This document shows positions 60,390-64,000 of a DNA stretch of 64,000 bases, one piece after another. Both the position numbers and the translations under genes were made by a program. The first letter of the stretch is position 1; each line of letters begins with the position of its first letter. Below the pieces are notes generated by a model. The model was given only the letters and a program-made list of their open reading frames with translations. It was not told where the DNA came from and searched no databases. The stretch spans positions 124,001 to 188,000 of the forward strand of contig CAZOVG010000003.1 in assembly GCA_964583335.1 (NCBI GenBank). The letters run 5' to 3'. The stretch comes from JAGNKE01 sp964583335. GTDB lineage: Bacteria > Pseudomonadota > Alphaproteobacteria > Micavibrionales > Micavibrionaceae.

Positions 60390-61637
60390 TTATTGCTTTC
60401 TATATAAAACTTTCGGCCATGTGAACCGGAAAACCGTTCCGCGTCCGCCGCTCTCCACGAAAATCTCGCCGCCATACGCCGCAAGCGTCTTCCGCACGAG
60501 CGCGAGGCCGATCCCGCTCCCCTCCTTTTTGTCCCGGGGCTTGAGCGTCTGGAAAATCTCAAAGATCTTATCGTGATACTCGAACGGAATCCCCGGCCCG
60601 TCGTCGCGCACCGATACGGTGTAATAGGCGCCGGAATCCTGCGCCGACACAACCACCTCGCCCTGCGGGCGGTCGTGATGCTTGATCGCGTTGTCCACAA
60701 GGTTGGTCAGAACCCGCTCGAACGGCTTGCGCGGCACGAGGATGTCCTTGAAATTATCTTCAAAGGCCAGGCGGAACTCGGCGGGAATATCAACAAGTCC
60801 TCGCAGATCCTCAATCACCGCGTCGCCCCGGACCAGATCGTCATAGGTCCGGGAATCAAGATGCGCCTCCTGATGTGAATACTCAAGGATGCCGTTCAGA
60901 AGATCCTCCATGCGGCCGACGCGCTCCTTGAGCGTCTTGAGCTTTTCATGCGCGGCCTGCCCGTCGCCGTCCCGCAAATCCTCGGCGATCCAGTCGGCCA
61001 GATTGTCGATGGCCCGCAGCGGCGAACGCAAATCATGCGCGACCGCCCACGCGAAAGAGACGATTTCACGGTTCGACGTCTCAAGAGCCCGAAGCTTTTT
61101 CTGCAAACGGCTGTAAAGCTCGACATTCTCCATAGCAACGGACGTGACATGCGCCAGAGCCTGTAAAATCGCCACCTCCTCCTTCTCGGGCTTGCGGGGC
61201 TCGGCCCAATAATTGCCGATCGCGCCGATGGGCTGCTCCGCCCGGATCGGCACCATCACCATGCTTTTGACGAAGGTGGGCTTATAGGCGTCGATGGGAA
61301 TCCGCGCGTCCTTATAGATATCCTCCAGAACGGCGGGCCGCGCATTGCGCATGACCCAGCCACTGATGCAGCTCTCCATGGGAAAACGCTGCCCCTTCCA
61401 AAGCGGGCTGACGGCATCCTCATCGGCATAGAAGCACTTGTCGCCGTCGCGCAGGATGAATGTCGCCCCGTCGGCCTTGGTCAGTTCGCGCGCGGCCTTG
61501 CGGACGATGGCCATGACACCCTCGATCTCGCGGGCATGCGACAGGTCCTGAACGATGCCGACAAGGCTCTCCATGGCGCGGACGTAATGTGCGGAATTCT
61601 CGGCGGGCTGAAAGTCATAGTCTTCGGCGGGGATCAT
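60390..61637 (-). CDS. soluble GAF-domain sensor histidine kinase
   Basis: A 415-residue cytoplasmic sensor kinase without membrane helices. GAF domain about residues 35-185 (LTKADGATFILRDGDKCFYA, MVMVPIRAEQPIGAIGNYWA), then HisKA with the H-box WAVAHDLRSPLRAIDNLADW, and HATPase_c with the N-box LVDNAIKHH and DDGPGIPFEY then GSGIGLALVRKTLAAYGGEI. This is the phytochrome-like kinase class without the chromophore domain. ATG 61637 starts it; the frame reaches 61682. It is followed by a single-domain receiver, its probable phosphotransfer partner. The signal is unknown. Confidence 0.92.
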   Translation of the reverse strand: MIPAEDYDFQPAENSAHYVRAMESLVGIVQDLSHAREIEGVMAIVRKAARELTKADGATFILRDGDKCFYADEDAVSPLWKGQRFPMESCISGWVMRNARPAVLEDIYKDARIPIDAYKPTFVKSMVMVPIRAEQPIGAIGNYWAEPRKPEKEEVAILQALAHVTSVAMENVELYSRLQKKLRALETSNREIVSFAWAVAHDLRSPLRAIDNLADWIAEDLRDGDGQAAHEKLKTLKERVGRMEDLLNGILEYSHQEAHLDSRTYDDLVRGDAVIEDLRGLVDIPAEFRLAFEDNFKDILVPRKPFERVLTNLVDNAIKHHDRPQGEVVVSAQDSGAYYTVSVRDDGPGIPFEYHDKIFEIFQTLKPRDKKEGSGIGLALVRKTLAAYGGEIFVESGGRGTVFRFTWPKVLYRKQ

Positions 61638-61762
61638 AAAACCCTCATAAAAAAATCGTTCGTCGGGCCGTTGAAAATACAACGATCTGCCCTCTTATAG
61701 TTGTATTATACGTCATGCTTTCACTGAAGTAAAAAGCACTTCACAAAAAGCGGAAAAAAATC

Positions 61763-62656
61763 TCAGAACAACTCCATCAGCATGCACCGTGCCGACCCGC
61801 CGCCGTATTTCTCCAGCACGGGGATGGGGCTGGAGACAATCCCCTTGAAATGTTTCCCGATCATCTCAAGCTGCGCGGGGTCCAGCGCCGCCCGCGCGGA
61901 ATCGGAAAGCGTGAGCAAGCGGTCGCCGCCCGCGCCGACCACCTCCAGAGCGTTACCGCAATTGGCCCGCAGCTGCGCCATCGAAATTTCCATGACCTCG
62001 TGCGTCGCGCTCAGCCGCGCCCGCACCGTCTCCCGGTATTCGGGTAAGATGCACTCCGCGCACAACGCCGCCATGCTGGTCCCGACATACATAAGATAGT
62101 CGGTGTGATAGACGGGAATGCCTGCATGGCTCTCCGTCTCGAAAATAATCACCTCGTAATCCATGAAATCCGCCCATTTTTTCACAAGCTCCGGGTTTGT
62201 GCGCTTGGACAGCGCGGCATAACCGATCTTGTTGACGTGATCCGATACGATACTCGCCGTACTCTCCAAAAACTTTCCGGCATGCTCGTACCCGCTCCAG
62301 TCCGTGACCTCGGGGTATGATTTCTTCAGCATCTCGATAATATCGGGCCGCCGCTCCTTCTGGCGGTTCTCGGAAAGCATCGGATACAAAACCATCCGCC
62401 CGTCATCATAGACCGACGCCCAGTTGGGAAACACCATGTCCGGCGAGCCCCGGTGCCCCTGCACCGTCGTCACCATCACCCCCGCCTGCACCAGCGCGTC
62501 GCGGTAATCGCGGAACTCGCGGATCGCCGCCGCCGAAATCTCGGCGCGCGAACGGTCGTCCCGCTCGGCCTGATAGGCGTTCGTCTCCACCGTCTGCGGA
62601 TTGGTATAAAACTCGGTGGGCTCGATCATCAGAAGATGATTGGTCGATTGTCTCAT
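61763..62656 (-). CDS. ctlX: arginine-deiminase-fold hydrolase, CtlX-like
   Basis: A 297-residue enzyme of the guanidine-modifying (amidinotransferase) superfamily. LMIEPTEFYTNPQTVETNAY, MVFPNWASVYDDGRMVLYPM and HAGIPVYHTDYLMYVGTSMA with the catalytic His, and at the C-terminus YGGGSARCMLMELF with the catalytic Cys, match citrulline-utilisation hydrolase CtlX and its relatives. Length is typical. Starts at ATG 62656 with no other gene close by. Substrate assignment (citrulline or arginine-like) is by family resemblance. Confidence 0.88.
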   Translation of the reverse strand: MRQSTNHLLMIEPTEFYTNPQTVETNAYQAERDDRSRAEISAAAIREFRDYRDALVQAGVMVTTVQGHRGSPDMVFPNWASVYDDGRMVLYPMLSENRQKERRPDIIEMLKKSYPEVTDWSGYEHAGKFLESTASIVSDHVNKIGYAALSKRTNPELVKKWADFMDYEVIIFETESHAGIPVYHTDYLMYVGTSMAALCAECILPEYRETVRARLSATHEVMEISMAQLRANCGNALEVVGAGGDRLLTLSDSARAALDPAQLEMIGKHFKGIVSSPIPVLEKYGGGSARCMLMELF

Positions 62657-62785
62657 GGCGCTCGGTTATGACTAGAGGGGACGCTGTTTATAGAAACAGC
62701 TTAAGGAAAACTGGTTAAAACTATGCCAAAACAAAGCCGCCGTGAAAAGCCTGCACGGTAATTATGAAAACAAATACAGGAAAAA

Positions 62786-63097
62786 TTAAGCGCTGATACC
62801 CTTTTTTCGGTCCTTGAGACTATCCTCAAGCATCTCGATCGCCCGAGCGGTCATCGGCGCCTCGAACCCGGCACGGCGTATACCCTCAAGCCTCTGGCGC
62901 AAGTAAGAAGCACCCACGCAATAGCTATTGGTGCGCCGGGTCAGGGGCTTGTCGTCATTAAGAAAGAAGACGGCACGAAGCCCCATCGGATCTTCAAGCG
63001 CATCACAAGGCTCAAGCGCGACCCCGTGGACATCCTTCTCCCAATTACCCTGTTCATCTGTATTTCTCGAAGGGACAGAAATATGCGGATTAAACAT
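62786..63097 (-). CDS. hypothetical protein, 103 residues
   Basis: A small soluble protein without a recognised family. ATG 63097 is preferred over GTG 63103 because GAGAGG precedes it. The sequence has a DPMGLRAVFFLNDDKPLTRR stretch and a basic helical C-terminus (RAIEMLEDSLKDRKKG). No signal peptide. It stands alone between ctlX and rlmJ. Composition matches the region. I cannot assign a function. Confidence 0.55.
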   Translation of the reverse strand: MFNPHISVPSRNTDEQGNWEKDVHGVALEPCDALEDPMGLRAVFFLNDDKPLTRRTNSYCVGASYLRQRLEGIRRAGFEAPMTARAIEMLEDSLKDRKKGISA

Positions 63098-63295
63098 ACC
63101 CACCTCTCAATAAAATTAACGAATCGAAATAAATTAAGACTATATGTTAAGTGTGAGGGGATTCGCCGCGCCCGTCAAGAAAAAATCCAAAAAAACCATT
63201 TGAAATCATACGGTTATTATTTAAAATACAGAATAAATCTACTCTTATGACAATTTCATGCACAGGCTGTGGATGAAACAGCGCGGAAGAAAAAC

Positions 63296-64000
63296 ATGCT
63301 CTCCTACCAACATATCTACCACGCGGGCTGCCTGCCCGACCTTCACAAACACGCCGCGCTGGCCGCGCTTCTCGAATTGATGGCGGGCAAGGAAAAACCC
63401 CTCTCCTTCATCGAAACCCACGCGGGCCGCGGCTACTATGACCTGAACGCGCCGGAGGCGCAGAAAACCGGAGAAGCGGCGCAGGGAATTCACCGGATGC
63501 TCAAGGAAAACTGGTTCCCGCCGTCCCACCCCTTCATGCGCGTACTCGACCAGACGCATAAAACATACGGCAAAAACACCTATCCCGGCTCCGCCGCCAT
63601 CGCGCAGTTTTTCTGCCGCCCCGACGATAAAATCCACCTGATGGAACTCCACCCCGGCGAAGTCATCCACCTACGCCAGCAGATTATGGGAACAAATATC
63701 AAAATCACCCGCGAAGACGGCTATAAGGCCGTTCTGGCCCTCGCACCGCCGCAGCCGCGCCGGGGAGTCGTCTTTATCGACCCCAGCTATGAGATCAAAA
63801 CGGAATACGCCGATCTGCCCGCCATCGCGGAAAAGCTCATGAAGAAATGGCCCGTGGCGGTGCTGATGCTCTGGTACCCGCTGCTCCCCGCCCGCCCGCA
63901 TGAACCGATGGTGAAGGCGCTGACGGCCCTCAACATTCCCAAATCCGGCACGTTCGAGGTGCAGTTCGCCCCGCCCCCCGAAACCGGCGCAGGCTGGAAA
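63296..64000 (+). CDS. rlmJ: 23S rRNA (adenine-N6)-methyltransferase RlmJ, 3' end outside window
   Basis: Methylates A2030 of 23S rRNA. The reading frame is open from ATG 63296 (GGAAGAA upstream) to the window edge, 235 codons, and lacks a stop. LSYQHIYHAGCLPDLHKHAA at the N-terminus, FIETHAGRGYYDL (SAM site), IHLMELHPGEVIHLRQQI and VVFIDPSYEIKTEYADL, where DPSY takes the place of the usual DPPY catalytic motif, are the family landmarks. A frame on the other strand (63245-63670) is a shadow. Truncated only by the window. Confidence 0.92.
   Translation, partial: MLSYQHIYHAGCLPDLHKHAALAALLELMAGKEKPLSFIETHAGRGYYDLNAPEAQKTGEAAQGIHRMLKENWFPPSHPFMRVLDQTHKTYGKNTYPGSAAIAQFFCRPDDKIHLMELHPGEVIHLRQQIMGTNIKITREDGYKAVLALAPPQPRRGVVFIDPSYEIKTEYADLPAIAEKLMKKWPVAVLMLWYPLLPARPHEPMVKALTALNIPKSGTFEVQFAPPPETGAGWK

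Overview
The window is GC-rich and almost fully coding, and it looks like a chromosomal segment of an alphaproteobacterium. Class-specific markers are 5-aminolevulinate synthase (the C4 route to haem), a short-form HisG that would need HisZ, an infA-maf-RNase G-hisG-UPF0262 neighbourhood, a CpdR cell-cycle response regulator, and many tail-to-tail housekeeping genes. The family-less secreted and lipoprotein genes recall Micavibrio-like environmental alphaproteobacteria, but that placement is inference. Four tRNA genes (Phe-GAA, Tyr-GUA, Asn-GUU, Val-GAC), all with encoded CCA, are present. I see no rRNA, CRISPR array, transposase, integrase or phage module.

Region by region. 1-7.6 kb: murA (5' end outside the window), an L,D-transpeptidase, a large gene with a possible TIKI/ChaN-like C-terminal domain followed by a broken copy of the transpeptidase's 3' end, a secreted helical protein, tRNA-Phe. 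7.7-14.8 kb: a lipoprotein plus HExxH-protein gene pair, then RNase G, maf, infA, UPF0262, hisG. 15-24 kb: fabI with a YciI-like partner, unknown proteins, a glycine-zipper lipoprotein, pdxH-htpG, a metallopeptidase-fold protein that has lost its zinc site, a YjfB-like motility protein. 24-34.5 kb: hemA with an upstream FNR/FixK-like box, a DUF2330/RnfD-like pair, a TetR regulator divergent from a PfkB kinase, a second HExxH/lipoprotein pair, an overlooked 45-residue membrane protein, rlmB and tRNA-Tyr. 34.5-42 kb: an AT-rich gene directly after tRNA-Tyr, an Old Yellow Enzyme/ArsR cassette bounded by two near-identical terminator repeats, a DEAD-box helicase, a cold-shock gene with long leader, ppa, and a HigBA toxin-antitoxin pair. 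42-48.5 kb: a FecR/RTX-like type I secretion substrate, flotillin, a small AT-rich pocket, a VTT-like membrane protein. 48.5-64 kb: glpD and glpK, a YjbH-like outer-membrane protein carrying a helically phased cluster of DnaA-box-like 9-mers, a malonyl-CoA-decarboxylase-like protein, rluD, a GT4 glycosyltransferase, cpdR, a soluble histidine kinase/response regulator pair, ctlX, and a partial rlmJ at the right edge.

Themes. Envelope functions dominate: peptidoglycan synthesis and remodelling, fatty acid synthesis, polysaccharide-related genes, lipoproteins and secreted proteins. Translation genes (infA, rlmB, rluD, rlmJ, tRNAs) are scattered between them. The least explained content is the pair of paralogous lipoprotein/HExxH units (7742-10457 and 31162-32997), the islet at 2957-5517 bounded by a duplicated gene end, and several very small membrane-protein genes missed by a 60-residue cut-off.
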